A stretch of 64,000 bases of DNA from NCBI GenBank assembly GCA_034406715.1, contig CP137870.1:992001-1056000 (forward strand). The letters are read 5' to 3'. A program made the position numbers and the translations under genes. Below, one piece after another: positions 45,701 to 56,958 of the stretch. The stretch comes from Rhodotorula mucilaginosa (lineage: Eukaryota; Basidiomycota; Microbotryomycetes; Sporidiobolales; Sporidiobolaceae). How positions within the stretch are numbered: position 1 is the stretch's first letter; every line of letters starts with the position of its first letter. The notes below the pieces were generated by a model. That model was not told the origin of the DNA. It saw only the letters and a program-made list of their open reading frames with translations, and did no database searches.

Positions 45701-47475
45701 GGGGGTCCAGGTCATCTTAAACAGTCAGTACGTTGCTGGACCTCCAATAAAACGAGGGCGACTTGCATTTCTCGTTGTCTTCCTGCAGAGCTTGCAAGAG
45801 CTTGCGCTTCTCGCTCTCCAGGCTCGCGTGCCCTTCGACGGTGCTATCGGCTAAAGGACCCAACTCTATGAGACGTTGAAAGTGGCCGTTACGGTCAGTC
45901 TGAGCGCTTCTCAATGACTCGCAAACTCGTCCGGTAGACAGCGTGACGGCTCACCGGTCTTGGTTTGGCACACCTGCGCGCGCAGCTCGGCGAGCTCGGT
46001 AGCGAGTTGGTCGCGGTACGTGTCGAGCGTAGAGCGCATCTGGACGACCGTCGCCTTGTACTCGTTCTCGGCGTTCCTCGCGCTGAGGGGAACGAGGCGG
46101 CCGGCGAAAGTCAGCTTGAGAAGGTCGTGGCGTGATGCGGGTCCTACACATCGTCCTCGCGGGCTCCTCTGTAGCTTACTTGGCACTGGCGAGCGCGATC
46201 TTGTCGCTCAGAACTGACTTGAGCTTGTCGAGCTTGGCGCGAGCACCGACCAACTCCTGGTCCTTGATGTCGAGCTGAGTCTTGAGGCGGCGTATTTCTT
46301 CGTCCTGCGACCGAATCGCACAGCGGCGTCAGCAGAGCCGCGCGTGTAGCCATAGGGTCGGTGAAGAGATCGAAGCCCACCAGTTCTCCTTCGTGGCGCT
46401 GCCAGCGACGGAGATTCGCCATGGTCTCGTCGAAGAAAGCAGCAGAGGTCGCCGGACGCGAGCGCGACTCGGAAGACCGGCTCCCGCTCGAGCGCTTGAA
46501 GCGGTCTGTTGTACTCGGACGGGTTGAAGTCGACTTCTTGTTGGTCTTTTGACCCTCGAGCTCGGTGGCGGGAGGGTCGATGCGGGGCGTGACCTCACGC
46601 GAAGACTTTTTGGTCGAATGGTCGCCCTTTTCGGCTGGGTTCTCTTTTTGACGCTTCTGCACAGGCGCGTCGGCCGTCTCCTGAGGTGAAGTGCGTTTTC
46701 GACTGTCGGTCATCGCGCTGGACGTGTCTTCCGAGGTGCCAATGGCCGCCGACGATGAAGAGCGCGTCTCGCCGCGAAGATGGCTCGACCGCGTGGGCTG
46801 GAACGACCTCGGACCACGACTCGAGGCTTGAGACTGACTCTTGTGCGAGGTGCGATCACGTCGAAGGGATTCGAGGTCGCCTTTGGGCACCTTTTCGCGA
46901 GAGTCGATTGCGGCTGCTTCTTCTTGCAACGGGCGGCCCTTCTTCGCCTCCTGTTCCGTCGAAAGAGGCGCAGCTAATTGGCGCTGCGCGGCGTCGAGCT
47001 GCTTGACGAGGTCGAAAGTCTGCCCGGCGAGGACCACTTCGTCCACGTCGTCGGTGTCGTCCGCGTCGAGATCGCCAGTGACGCCGGGAGGGGCAGTGGC
47101 CGGCACCCACGCGCGAGGGAGCGCTCGGTTGGGATCGGTAGCGGCGCTCGACTGAAACTGGCGCAGCCTCGAGGTCGTGAGAGACGGTGTACCGGCTACG
47201 GGAGGCGTGGCCACTGAGGCACCCGTCGTGGAGAGACTCGGCGGGCGTTTCGTCGCTACTGGCGGAGCAGCGCCTCGCGCCGCAGCTGCGGGAGCTGCAA
47301 ATTTGAACGCTTGACGGGCTTGCGTAGAAGGGGAGACGACTGAGCTTGTGACGGGCGCGCTCGACTGGTGTGAGCTTGCATGCGAGGAGGTCGTGGGGCG
47401 AGGATGGGGAGTAGGGGGAGGAGGTGGCGGACAGTGGGCGTCCTGCGACTCGGACGACGCGCCGGCGCGGACCAT
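42784..47475 (-). CDS. Long coiled-coil protein, function not assigned
   Basis: The start at 47475 (MVRAGASSESQDAHC) opens a Pro/Ser-rich N-terminal region with DADDTDDVDEVVLAGQTFDL and FKRSSGSRSSESRSRPATSA, then FFDETMANLRRWQRHEGELV. From about 46300 down to 43680 nearly every exon is heptad-rich, for example DEEIRRLKTQLDIKDQELVG, ELTETRERLDAEVERATTAA, KKLDEHEQHARHAIADLEQK and EKTRALDAKGELEKQ. The C-terminus is basic and Ser-rich, with KRPRKSVH-FEQPLEKAPKRRR, DDDDDEDMLEEDLLGHGNLN, and a final SRLSRAGTTYGKKR. At least ten short introns are needed. The layout (disordered N-term, long coil, basic tail) would suit a spindle-pole, kinetochore or synaptonemal scaffold, but I see no diagnostic domain. 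It could be two genes split near 43650, though the splice there looks good. Confidence 0.7.
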
Positions 47476-47920
47476 TAGGCTGCAAGTAGACTTCCACCGG
47501 CCCCGTCACGTCTTAGGGCGGGGTGTTTGCGGAGACTGGGAGAGGAAGGAGGGAAAGAGACGCGCGAGCGAACGGGCGAGGGCACCTCTCGCAGCGCGCG
47601 AGACAGACTCGCAGATAGGGTTATCAGGAGGTCACAGCGGCTATTTTACAGCTCACAGAAGACAAGTGCAGGGACGGGCACGAGGATCAGTGCGCTACAG
47701 GACCCAGTTACCGGCTGCAGCGATTCTACCGGCATGGTCTTTCGTTCGCTCGCTCTTTCCAGTTACCAGCGCACTTCTCGGCACAGGCCCGGACAAGACG
47801 CGAGTGACCAAAGCGCATAGAGCCGACTGGCCGCTCCGTTCGTGCATCGGTGGCGAGCGTGGGCCTTACCGGCTCGTGACGTCCGTTGCCCGGATTCGCT
47901 GCTCCGTCGCTTTTCTCGCC
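47476..47920. other. Intergenic spacer between coiled-coil gene and APC10
   Basis: 445 bp between two minus-strand genes: 3' end of APC10 and promoter of the coiled-coil gene. Open frames here have no family resemblance. Nothing else seen. Confidence 0.4.
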
Positions 47921-48793
47921 TCATCGGATCGTCTCGTGCTGGAGAAACTCGACACTTCGCCACGGGACGAGATCATCGTCGAGTTCGAGGCTGCGAGGGA
48001 GGATGTCAGGCCGTTGCTCGCGGGCGGCTTCGTCTGGACGCGAGACTCACGTCCGAGGGGCAAAGACTTTGATCCCGCGCACGTGCGTATCTTTGCCGTT
48101 CATGTGGTTCGAGAGGATGGCGACCTGGAGGAGGTGGGCCTTCAGAGGCTCTCTGCAAGGGCTGCGGTCAGCGTCATCCACCAAGATGAGTCGAGCAGGG
48201 CAGCTGGCGAAGAGCAAAAAAAGGTAGACGCACTCTCCGCTGGTCGTTCCGACTTTTTCCGGCTCGGACGCAAATTTGATCACTTGCCACCCGGTTGGAT
48301 TCGGCAAGTCGACGAGCCGTATCTCGTGCAGGTCGCCGTGGTAGGTCCCGGCGCGGACCGAGAGTTTCTGAGGCGTGTACGAGTCGTCGAGGCTGATGTC
48401 GGCGTAGAGCCAGATCTCCTGTGCAGTCGGTGCCGCAATGTGTGAGTCGCCAGGCTGTGGTGCGCGCTCAAGACGGGCACTCACGACTATACTCTGCTTC
48501 TTTGGGAACTGAATGTTGATCAAGTGGGGCTGCGCTCCTTCGCTCCTGTCACGCATAAGGCTGTCCGGTCAGCTGATCGGACGACAGGATGGGACGGAGA
48601 AGGAGGGACGCACTGCCACAGCGTTGCCGGATTGGCGTCCTTGATGTTTTCGACGCCGTAGCCGGGTTTGGCGGACGAGACGGCCCAGTGAGCGAGGCTG
48701 CCAATGTCGTGCAAGCCGCTCGAATCTGCTCGGGGCCAAGTCAACACCTGCAAGAGACTCGACTGTGCCGTTCTGCGTACCTGGCTCGGTCAT
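47921..48793 (-). CDS. APC10: Anaphase-promoting complex subunit 10 (DOC1)
   Basis: The DOC-domain subunit helps the APC/C recognise D-box substrates. The start at 48793 codes MTEP, then the intron acceptor at cccgagcag gives DSSGLHDIGSLAHWAVSSAK, PGYGVENIKDANPATLWQ, SEGAQPHLINIQFPKKQSI, EIWLYADISLDDSYTPQKLS, VRAGTYHGDLHEIRLVDLPN and PTGWQVIKFASEP. These are followed by PLKAHLLQVAILSNHMNGKD and THVRGIKVFAPR. The last join (donor in CGG-AC, acceptor near 47995) switches frame to LELDDDLVPWRSVEFLQHET and ends IR, stop. The Ile-Arg tail is the known motif that docks APC10 onto Cdc27-type TPR subunits. Its recovery strongly supports this last exon over the alternative longer frame. Confidence 0.95.
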
Positions 48794-48917
48794 AGTGCGG
48801 ATGGTGGACGAGAGAGCAGCATGAGCCAACTTTTTTTTTCCGACTTTGCCTCTTGACATCACCTCGCCAAGAGCTCGAGCGCCACGAGTCCAGAGCAGAG
48901 CAACAAGAGACGCCACT

Positions 48918-50617
48918 ATGCTGCCAGGGAATCTGCTCGGCCGCACCCGCCTGTGCTCGCGCTGCTTGCCGACGCCCTCGAAGCGGTTCGCCTCGTCCTC
49001 GCCGCGACCAGCTTCGATTCCGCACCCGGTACTCGACTTGTCGGCAGTGCTGAACGCCCCAGATGCAGTCAAGACCAACCTCCGGCAGCGCAAATACCCC
49101 CTCGACCCGAACCAGGTCGATGCGCTCCGGCAGATGGAGCTCGAAGCGGCCCAACTCCGCAAGGATCTACAAGCCGCGAGGGAACGACGCAACGCCGTGT
49201 CTTTGGCCCCAAAGGACGACGTCGAGGCCCGCAAGGCCGCATCCGAAGTCAAGAAACTTATCAAGCAGATCGAGCCAAAGCTGTCCGCCCTGACAAAAGA
49301 GATCCAGTCGATTGCGCTGCAACTGCCCAACATGTCCCACCCGGACGTGCCCGTCGGCGACGAGACAAACGCGCGACTCGTGAGGGGAATCGGATCGACA
49401 AAGACGGCGGCGGCAGCGGAAGATGGTCCGGCCGCCGAACCAGATCGAGACCACCTCGCACTGTCCTCTGCATCGAATCTGGCCTGGACCGACTTTCCCG
49501 CGTCTTCCATCACGACCGGATCGTCCTGGCCGCTACTCCTGAACGAAGGCGCACTCCTCGAAATGGCACTCACCAACTATGCCATGTCGGTCGCGCTCTC
49601 GCACGGCTTCACGCCGACCCTTACCCCGGACGTGGTCCGGTCCGACGTCTCGGAGCGCTGCGGCTTCCGACCACGAGACGGCGAAGCACAACAGACCTAC
49701 TTCCTCTCGGACGGGGAATCGACCTCGGCGCTGTGCCTCGCCGGAACGGCCGAGATCCCCCTCGTCGCCATGTCTGCCGGTCAGACTTTCCGCGCCGACC
49801 AACTCCCGCTCAAGCACGTCGCGCTCGGGAGAGCCTTTCGCGCAGAGGCCGGTGCCCGTGGCGCCGATAGCCGAGGACTGTATCGCGTGCACCAGTTCAG
49901 CAAAGTCGAGATGGTCATTCTCTGCGCCGAAGAGCAGAGCGATGCGATCCTCGAGGAGCTTCGTGCGATTCAGGAAGAGATCCTCGGCGCTCTCGGGCTC
50001 TCTCTACGGTGCGTGATACTTTCCTGCACGCGCGTTTTACTCAGAATGGCAGCTGACAAGACGACCGCATGATCTTGATCCCGCCGTTTCACACCGCCAG
50101 AGTTCTGGACATGCCGACGGAAGAGCTCGGCGCGTCGGCGCATCGGAAATACGACATCGAGGTCTGGATGCCTGGTCGGGGAAAGTGGGGCGAGGTACGT
50201 AAACAAGGCGCGCGGTCGAGTCGCGCAAGACTCGTTGCTGACTCGAGGCGGAGACACCCACCCCAGCTCTCGTCCGCTTCGAACTGCACCGACTTTCAAT
50301 CTCGACGACTTGGTATTCGATACCGACCTTCTCATGCGCCTTCGAGCGCCGAGACATCGGCAGAGTCGTCGACGAGCGCTGCCGCAGTCCGTTCAAGCGG
50401 ACCGAAGCTGGCTTTCGTGCACACCCTGAACGGCACCGCTGCTGCGATCCCGCGACTCATCGTCGCGCTGCTCGAGAACGGCGCCGTCATCGACGCAGAT
50501 ACGGGGCGGGTCGACCGCGTGCGGTTACCCGCTTGCTTGAAGCCGTTCTGGCTCGGTCGAGGTACCGATACCAAGATCGAGTGGGTCCCGACCGGCGAGT
50601 CGCTCCGCCTGCCGTAG
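48918..50617 (+). CDS. Seryl-tRNA synthetase, probably mitochondrial
   Basis: Class II aminoacyl-tRNA synthetase. The N-terminus MLPGNLLGRTRLCSRCLPTP and SKRFASSS is basic with no acidic residues, like a presequence. A helical tRNA-binding arm follows (VDALRQMELEAAQLRKDLQA, EVKKLIKQIEPKLSALTKEI). The catalytic domain has TPDVVRSDVSERCGF, TAEIPLVAMSAGQTFRADQL, motif 2 (VALGRAFRAEAGARGADSRG, LYRVHQFSKVEM), AHRKYDIEVWMPGRGKWGE, SSASNCTDFQSRRLGIRYR and motif 3 (LNGTAAAIPRLIVALLENG). Two introns (about 50009-50099 and 50195-50266) are in phase. The frame extends 5' of the ATG, but without another ATG. The start is 124 bp from the APC10 start, on opposite strands. Confidence 0.93.
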
Positions 50618-51531
50618 ACACTTCCGACGTCTTGCAAGATACCGTCGTACGCATCCGTCATCGTCTACAGCAAGCTCGCACCGTTGGGGTTATCGGACGC
50701 GGCAGCATCGTCGATCAAAAACGCGTCCGCGCGTGCTGCGAACCACCTCGGCAACCCTCGGCTGCTCCCTCTGACCACGATCTTGCCGGATCCACCTGCT
50801 CCAGACCCTCTTTCAGCTTGATGGCCTTTCTTCCGCTGGATCCGACCCGCTCAGAGGGACCGTGGCGGCCGTCTTTCGGCTGAAGTTGGCGAGATCGACG
50901 GAATCTCCAGCGCGGAGCGACGCGATTTCTTGCTCGATTAATCCAAGTGAGCTAATCAGAGTTTCGTAATCGATTACAACTGGAGCCGCGCGCCACGTTT
51001 TCCCTGGCTCCCTCGTCGAGTCAGTCAAGTTTTCCCTCGCCGCGTGCAAAGTTCAAGGGAGGAAGAGACGGCGGCACACCTCTTCCTCTGCTTCTTAACC
51101 CCACCTACACTTGTTCGAGGCTCGTTCCTAAGCCTGCACGCTCGTGCACTACACGTGCTCACTTCGCACGTCCTCAGCCCAAACGAGTTGACCTCGTCGT
51201 CGCTCCTCGCCGTCGCGCCTTGACCAGCTTCGCGTCAGCTCTCCGCTCGCGCTCCCCGCCTCCTCCGTCAATCTTCGTCGGATCCACGCTTGCTACGGCC
51301 GTGTATCCTTCGCGAGCTTGCGACTGAACCCCCTCGTCCACCGCGCCCATTTCTCTACAACAACAGTGAGTCAAAAGTTCCCCACCTCGGTATTTCCGCA
51401 GTCAGGATGCTCCTCGCGGCTCCTTCGATCAGCCGGGCACTGACACTCTCGTGTTCTCTGCTCATGACAGACCCGTTCTCACCCCCAACCGCAACAATGA
51501 CTCGCCCATCGCCCACCTTCCCGCGCTTCGC
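50618..51531. promoter_or_regulatory. Promoter and long leader of the bZIP gene, with probable leader intron
   Basis: 914 bp. The last part (about 51061-51365) contains no ATG. A good donor (GTGAGTC at 51366) and acceptor (CATGACAG ending near 51470) suggest a leader intron of about 105 nt. After that splice, the first AUG would be at 51497, out of frame with the main ORF. No gene was identified in 50618-51060. Confidence 0.5.
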
Positions 51532-51637
51532 ATGCTCGACCCGTCCGGATTTCTCCTCGGCCACGAAACTCAGCCGCCTCACCCAGGGGGCGGCTGGGCT
51601 CCCTCGCCTCCGCCTGCCAGCGCAGCTCCGGGGCTAA
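51497..51637 (+). promoter_or_regulatory. Overlapping upstream ORF on the bZIP mRNA
   Basis: A 46-codon frame begins at 51497 with A at -3 (context CAACA before ATG). It runs in another frame past the main start at 51532, which has C at -3, and stops at 51637. Such an overlap would be expected to repress the main ORF unless scanning bypasses it. Translation itself is inference. Confidence 0.45.
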
Positions 51638-53100
51638 ACACTTCCACCGTTCACTCGCCGTCGACGATCACGTCCGGCATACCCACTCACTACCCAAGCA
51701 AACAAGAAACTCATCGTGCTCTCTCCTCGAACGACCTGCATCACCTCGCTTCGTTCCTTGAAAGAGTCACGTCGGGCCCGGACGATGCGTCTTCGACTTC
51801 GTCCGCGTTTACTTCGCCTGCCACCAACTTGTCCACCGGTACTTCGTCTCCTCCGCTTTCGAATTCTGTCACCGCCTCGCCCTTGTTCGGTACGGTCGCC
51901 CTGAGCGACTCGTTCGAGCCGCTGTTCCCCCCCTCGGCGCACTCGAACGTTCTGGCCTCGCTATCAGTCGAGACCAAGAAGGCCGAAACGGGTTCGTGCC
52001 TTCGCCTTTGACCGAGCTACCTGCTCGATCGCCCGGACGAGTCTGACGGCTTTCATCCTCCAGGCGACTTTCCCTTCGACCTTGATCCTGCTTCATTCGG
52101 CCGTTCGTACGAGCTGCTCGCGTTCCCGGCTTTCGAGTCGAGTGCCGGCAGCGCTCCCGCGAACGGCCCCGCGGATCCAATCGCGTTCGACAACTTGCTC
52201 GAGTCTCCGCTCGGATTATCCGAATCCGGCGGCAGCACCGACCCGAGCCCGTCGTCCGACTTTCTCGCCTCTCCGCTCTTCAGCGTGAGCGGCTGCGAAT
52301 CGGCAGTGCCGAGCGCGACGATGAGCGAGCTTCCGCTCCCGAGTCCGCTCGACGGCCACTCGCCCTTCGCCACGAGCGGCGTCTCTGCGGCCGCCACCGC
52401 CGCCGAGTCGAACCTCGCGTGGTTCCCGCCTCATCCGTCGTCCGCTTCCCTCCTGTTCGACAGCATCGTCGCGACCGCCTCGATGCCTATGTCGTCCGCG
52501 GGCGAACGCGTCGCGACGGTCCTCCGCGAGCTCCCTCCTGCGCCGCCGCACCCGCCGCACCCTACGCCAATGCTGGCAAGCCTCGGGTCGTCCTTCTCGC
52601 CGCGTGTACCTGAAGTGCCGCTGCCGGCTCCGCCATCTAGGCGCACGTCGTCGGTCACCATCACTTCGACTCCGGCTGCGAGTACGATGCCCGCACCGCC
52701 GGCACCGCCAAAGCGCGCGCCGACGGGCTTCCGCCAAGTCGAGCTCTTGCCCCTCGACGCTCCGATCCAGTCTCGCAATTCGGTCCTCCCGTCTGCGACC
52801 TCGCGCAAGCGCAAGACGGCCGGCGCCGAGCGAGCGCTCGCCAAGCGCGGTCGGACTGCGACGCCTGCGATTGAAGAGCCGGCTCCGCATTCTTCTCCTG
52901 CTCTCGCCGACGCAGGCGCGGAGGACTTGCCGGCCGACATTGTCGCCGCTGTCGAGCGCAAGCGCCTGCAGAACACGCTGTCCGCTCGCAAGAGCCGTGC
53001 ACGCAAACACGCTCGCTTGCAGGAACTCGAGACCGAGAACGAGGCGCTCCGGGCTCGCATCGCCGAACTTGAGGCCCGTCTCGCTCAACCGCAAGTGTAG
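51532..53100 (+). CDS. bZIP transcription factor, Gcn4/CPC1-type
   Basis: The C-terminal bZIP reads ERKRLQNTLSARKSRARKHA and then a leucine zipper starting RLQELETENEALRARIAELE. The N-x-x-S-A-R-K-S-R basic region and the zipper only at the very C-terminus match fungal general amino-acid control factors. The N-terminal region (MLDPSGFLLGHETQPPHPGG) is acidic and Ser/Pro-rich, with activation-like patches such as GDFPFDLDPASFGRSYELLA and ADPIAFDNLLESPLG. One intron (about 51992-52070) joins ETG to DFPFDL in frame. An overlapping uORF starts 35 bp upstream, which suits a translationally controlled Gcn4-type gene. Target genes are not deducible. Confidence 0.85.
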
Positions 53101-53351
53101 ACATGTAGCGGTGCCGTCTGTGCAAAAGATCTTGTCGAAGCAAAGCCCCGTCGAAGCAAAGCTCTGTTAAAAGATAAGTCTGCATCTAGAGGACGACCCG
53201 TTCGTCTCTCGCGAAAACTTTTGAATCAGACGAAAGCAGACAGCTCGCACAACAGAAAAAGGGGAAGAAAAGCTATCACTACAGATCCAGATAGAATGCG
53301 TCTATGTATCAGGCTATGTGCAAACAGCAAACAGGACGGTAGCCGATTTCG

Positions 53352-56300
53352 TCAATATCCCTCGGCGGAGCGTTTGACCTCAACGTCTTTCCTCTCGCCC
53401 TTGCCCCGCCACTCCTCGGCATCCCCAGCACTCTCCATATCCTCGAGCGGACGATGTTCGTGGAGTTGGCTGACGTCGCGCGAAGTCGAGCCTGCTGAAG
53501 ATTTGGGAGAATGCGCCGGCGGCTGCGGCGAATGGGCTCGGCGGCGCTCTTCTGGGTAGCGGGGACGGGTGCGCTCGATGTCTTCGAGGAAAGATTCGAA
53601 GCAGAGCTCGACGGCGTCGATATGCCTGTTTCCCGCGAAAAGCGGTATCAATGCGCATTAGCGGCGAATCCACCATGGCGCTTTGCTCTCACACGAGACT
53701 GGACACCTCAGGAGGACTGGGCACGTACCAGAAAAAGTCGCAGTGCTCGCCATCGTCCATCTTCTGAACCCGGATGACCTGCACGTCCGTCTCGTGCGTG
53801 CGAAGCCGCTCGAGCAACGGCTCCGCGAGGACGAGGTAGTCCTTCCCGCCGTGGTGAAGCACTAAGGGAGGGAACCGCTTGTCGAACCACTTGGCGGCGG
53901 TCGGGTCGAGGATACACCCGCGAGTCGAGAAGCCGGCGTAACCGGTCCACCAAAAGACAGAAGCGCTCGAGACGGGCGACGGCATGAAACAGAACTTTTT
54001 CGGTTTGCGGTCGAGGAGCTGCGGGGCGAGGCCAAGTATGTCCGCAGTTAGCTAACGGGGCCGACTTTGATCAAAGAAAGAAGGAATAGCAAAGCTCACC
54101 CAGTTTGCGTCCGTCCAGCGGAACAAGAAGGCGAACATTTGATAGCCGAGCAGACCGAACGGTTTCGACGGCACCCAGTCGTACGAGATTCGCATCAGGG
54201 GAATAAAGTCGAGGACGCCTGCGGGATCGAAAGCAGTGAAACAGTCAGTTACGATACGCTGGTTTGGAACTTGATGAAGGGATGGGCCTGCTCCCGAACG
54301 GACCAAACCAGCGGCGCCACGTCTTCCACTTCATGCTCTTCAAGTACGTGAACGGGAACCCAGTCGTGAGCGGACCGGCATAGACTGCCGGCGCGAGCGC
54401 GATAAAGATCGAGAGCTTCTCGCCAAGTTCGGGGACCATGCCTTGCGCGAGGGAGCAAAACATGGTGGCGTTCCCTTGCGAATGGCCGATGAAGGCGATC
54501 TGAGTGGATGGCCATATGGTCAGCGCGAGAGTAGTTCGGCAAAAACAAACCACATGTTGTCCACTGGCTAAAAAGCGGAAGGCGGGAAGGCGGTGCGCGA
54601 AAGCGTCAGACTGACCTTGTCGTAGTTCGTATCGCGGCGGACGTGGTCGACCATGGCAGGCAAGTCGTAGCTGTGATCACACGTCTCGAGGGTTAGTCTC
54701 GTTCCATCCTTGACGTTCACGTTCATGAAGCACGCAGGAACCCGCGAGAGCAAGAGACTGACAGCGCGAGCTCTTTGATGTTGTAGTCTGTGCAGCCGAC
54801 GAAAGAAAGCTATCGTAAGCACCGCCGTCAACCGGACTCATAGAGCTATCGAGGGACTTACCCCAGAAGCGAGGATCGGAACGCTTGAGCCACGAGTGAC
54901 CCATGTCGAACACGCCACGGTTGTTGCCGAGGTAAACTTGGTAGTCGCTGCGCTCGTGAGTTGACATCAGTGTCTGAATTGCATTCCTGTGAAGGGAAGG
55001 CGCACGGCATACCCGTGTTCTGCGAGCCAGAAGGCGAGGGAACGTTCCTCCGAAGTGATGCTGCATACGGCGGGAAACCAAAGGTGAGGAACCGATGCAG
55101 CACCAAGCGAAAAGCAATGAGGGACCACATACAAGCTACCGCAGGACTGGAACAACCCGTGCTGGATCAAGACGGGGAACCCTTTGCGGCCGTCGGAATG
55201 AACCTTGGGCGGTTTCCGGAGGCACTCGACCTTGAACACCTTGAGGAGGTACCCGTCCTTGGTCTCGACCGTCTGTTCGATGACGTCGAACCCGCACCTC
55301 CTCGCATAGTAACGGATGTCCTTGACGACCTTTTCCGTCTTGCGGTACGCGCGAGCTTCGTCCGTGTCCCACTTGCGGCGGTGGCGCGGGGTCGAGCGGC
55401 TGCGCAAGTAGCGGTACGAGGCTTGGAGTCCGCGGGCCGAGAGGGCCCAGATGACGATCAGGATGAGGAAAGCGGCCGAGGCGGCGTTGGCAAAGAGTTG
55501 GAGGAAGAAGAGCTTGAAGCGGCTCTTGAGGGTCGGGGCGGCGAGCGGACCGGATCTCGCGGTCGACGGGAAGGTGCCGAACGAGCCGAAGGCGGAGTGC
55601 GAGAGGGTAAACGCGCGCGGACGCGGTCGGGACGGAGTCGAGTCTTCTGCCAGGAGGGTCTGCGCCTCGTCGTCGCAGTAGATTTCGCCAGTTCGGACAC
55701 CACCCCCCCTGGGACTTTTGCTCAAAGCGGCTCGGAGCAAGGTGTGATCGAACGCCTCGTCGGGGACGACAGTTCCCGGTGTCGATGCCGACGCGGTCGA
55801 GATGGCGGGTGAGAGCAGTTCGGACACGGTGCGCGAGAGTGGGGACGGGCGCGGCAACCTTTGGACGAGTTCGTCGGCGGGACCGGAGAGATAATCCCTC
55901 GGTCCGTACGGGTGCGGTGCCGAGAGCCAGTCTTCGTTGACGCCTGCACCTGCCCGCTCGCTCGAGTAGGTCTCCCCGCCGTAGCCATGGTCGATCTCTG
56001 CCCGCTGCCGGCTCACCCTGCCACCCCCGTTCTCCCCGTTTGCGCGGTCGTATCTGCTACTACCGTCAACGTCGATCTGAGGTGGTTCGGGGACGGGCAC
56101 TTGGAGGTCGAGTGCGACGAGGTTGTCGAGTCCGAGTGCGCTCGGCGCCGTCGTCGTCGGCCAGGCTTGAGCGTTGTGCATGGCGCCGCCTCGGGCCGAG
56201 AGCGAGTCGGCAGCGGGGCGGAGTGCCGACGTGAGTGCAGCAGCGGCTACATTCGCGGACGGAGAAGTAGCCGAGGCGGGCCCAGGAGAGTCGTTCGACG

Positions 56301-56406
56301 ACGACGACGACGATGATGACGGGACGGGCGCGTCGATCAAGTGGGTGGTGAGGACGGCGGTGGACGTGGGCAGGGAAGTCGGTCCCTGCGGACGCCCTGA
56401 CGGCAT
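53352..56406 (-). CDS. Membrane-anchored acid-lipase-type steryl ester/triglyceride hydrolase (Yeh/Tgl1-like)
   Basis: AB-hydrolase lipase of the lysosomal-acid-lipase family. A long disordered N-terminus (MPSGRPQGPTSLPTS) precedes one membrane span (FANAASAAFLILIVIWAL). The catalytic part follows: GFDVIEQTVETKDGYLLKVF, PVLIQHGLFQSCG (oxyanion region), SLAFWLAEHGYAV, YQVYLGNNRGVFDMGHSWL, YDLPAMVDHVRRDTNY and the nucleophile elbow IAFIGHSQGNATMF. The acid LVLHHGGKDYLVLAEPLLER and the base His in KMDDGEHCDFFWY complete the triad. The tail is polar (SPQPPAHSPKSSAGS). Introns lie near 55130-55060, 54955-54945, 54860-54790, 54670-54615, 54545-54500, 54290-54220, 54105-54040 and 53730-53620. Endoplasmic-reticulum or lipid-droplet placement is by analogy. 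Confidence 0.9.
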
Positions 56407-56958
56407 CGCTGCTTTCGTCTAGACTCGAGAGCGAGAGCGTCCACGTTGTTGTTGGGCGGGCAGCAAACAGATGCGCGTGACGATGGTTCGGTGGCCGCCT
56501 TCGTTCGAGTCCGGCGAGGCGATGCGCGCCTATGCAAGCTCGGTACACTGCAAGGTGCGTGACTGCGTCAGGCTATCGACCCCCTGCTTGTGCCCTTTGG
56601 CAAGAGGAGGAGGCGGCGCAGCACCCTCGCCCGGGGCTGGAAATTAACACATGACGCGGAATCGGAATCGCTCACTTCTCCATCTGGCAGGGCAGTCTCG
56701 GGCTCTAGCCTTGGTTCATACCTTCGTTTGACTTTTCACAAGGGCTCCACCCCGCCCGGAGGACTGTAGCGAACCATCACGTTTTTTCACCGCAAGCTCT
56801 CACGCGGAACGAGGCGCGAGTTTGAGAAGCTCACCTCTGGACGGCCCTGCACACGCTCCAAACGCTCGAGTACATTGACAGGGACGAGCCAAGGCACCGC
56901 CCACGAGCTCCTGCTTTTCCCGCCGCCACATTCACCCGGGGCGCGAGACCTCGACGAC
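56407..56958. promoter_or_regulatory. Divergent intergenic region between lipase and NOP13-like gene
   Basis: 552 bp between opposite start codons, so it contains both promoters. The NOP13-like frame stays open a little upstream of its ATG without another ATG. No repeats or RNA genes seen. Confidence 0.45.

Noticed and set aside
47348-48445. Plus-strand frame of 365 codons
   Set aside because: Overlaps APC10 on the other strand, which has an unmistakable DOC domain and IR tail.
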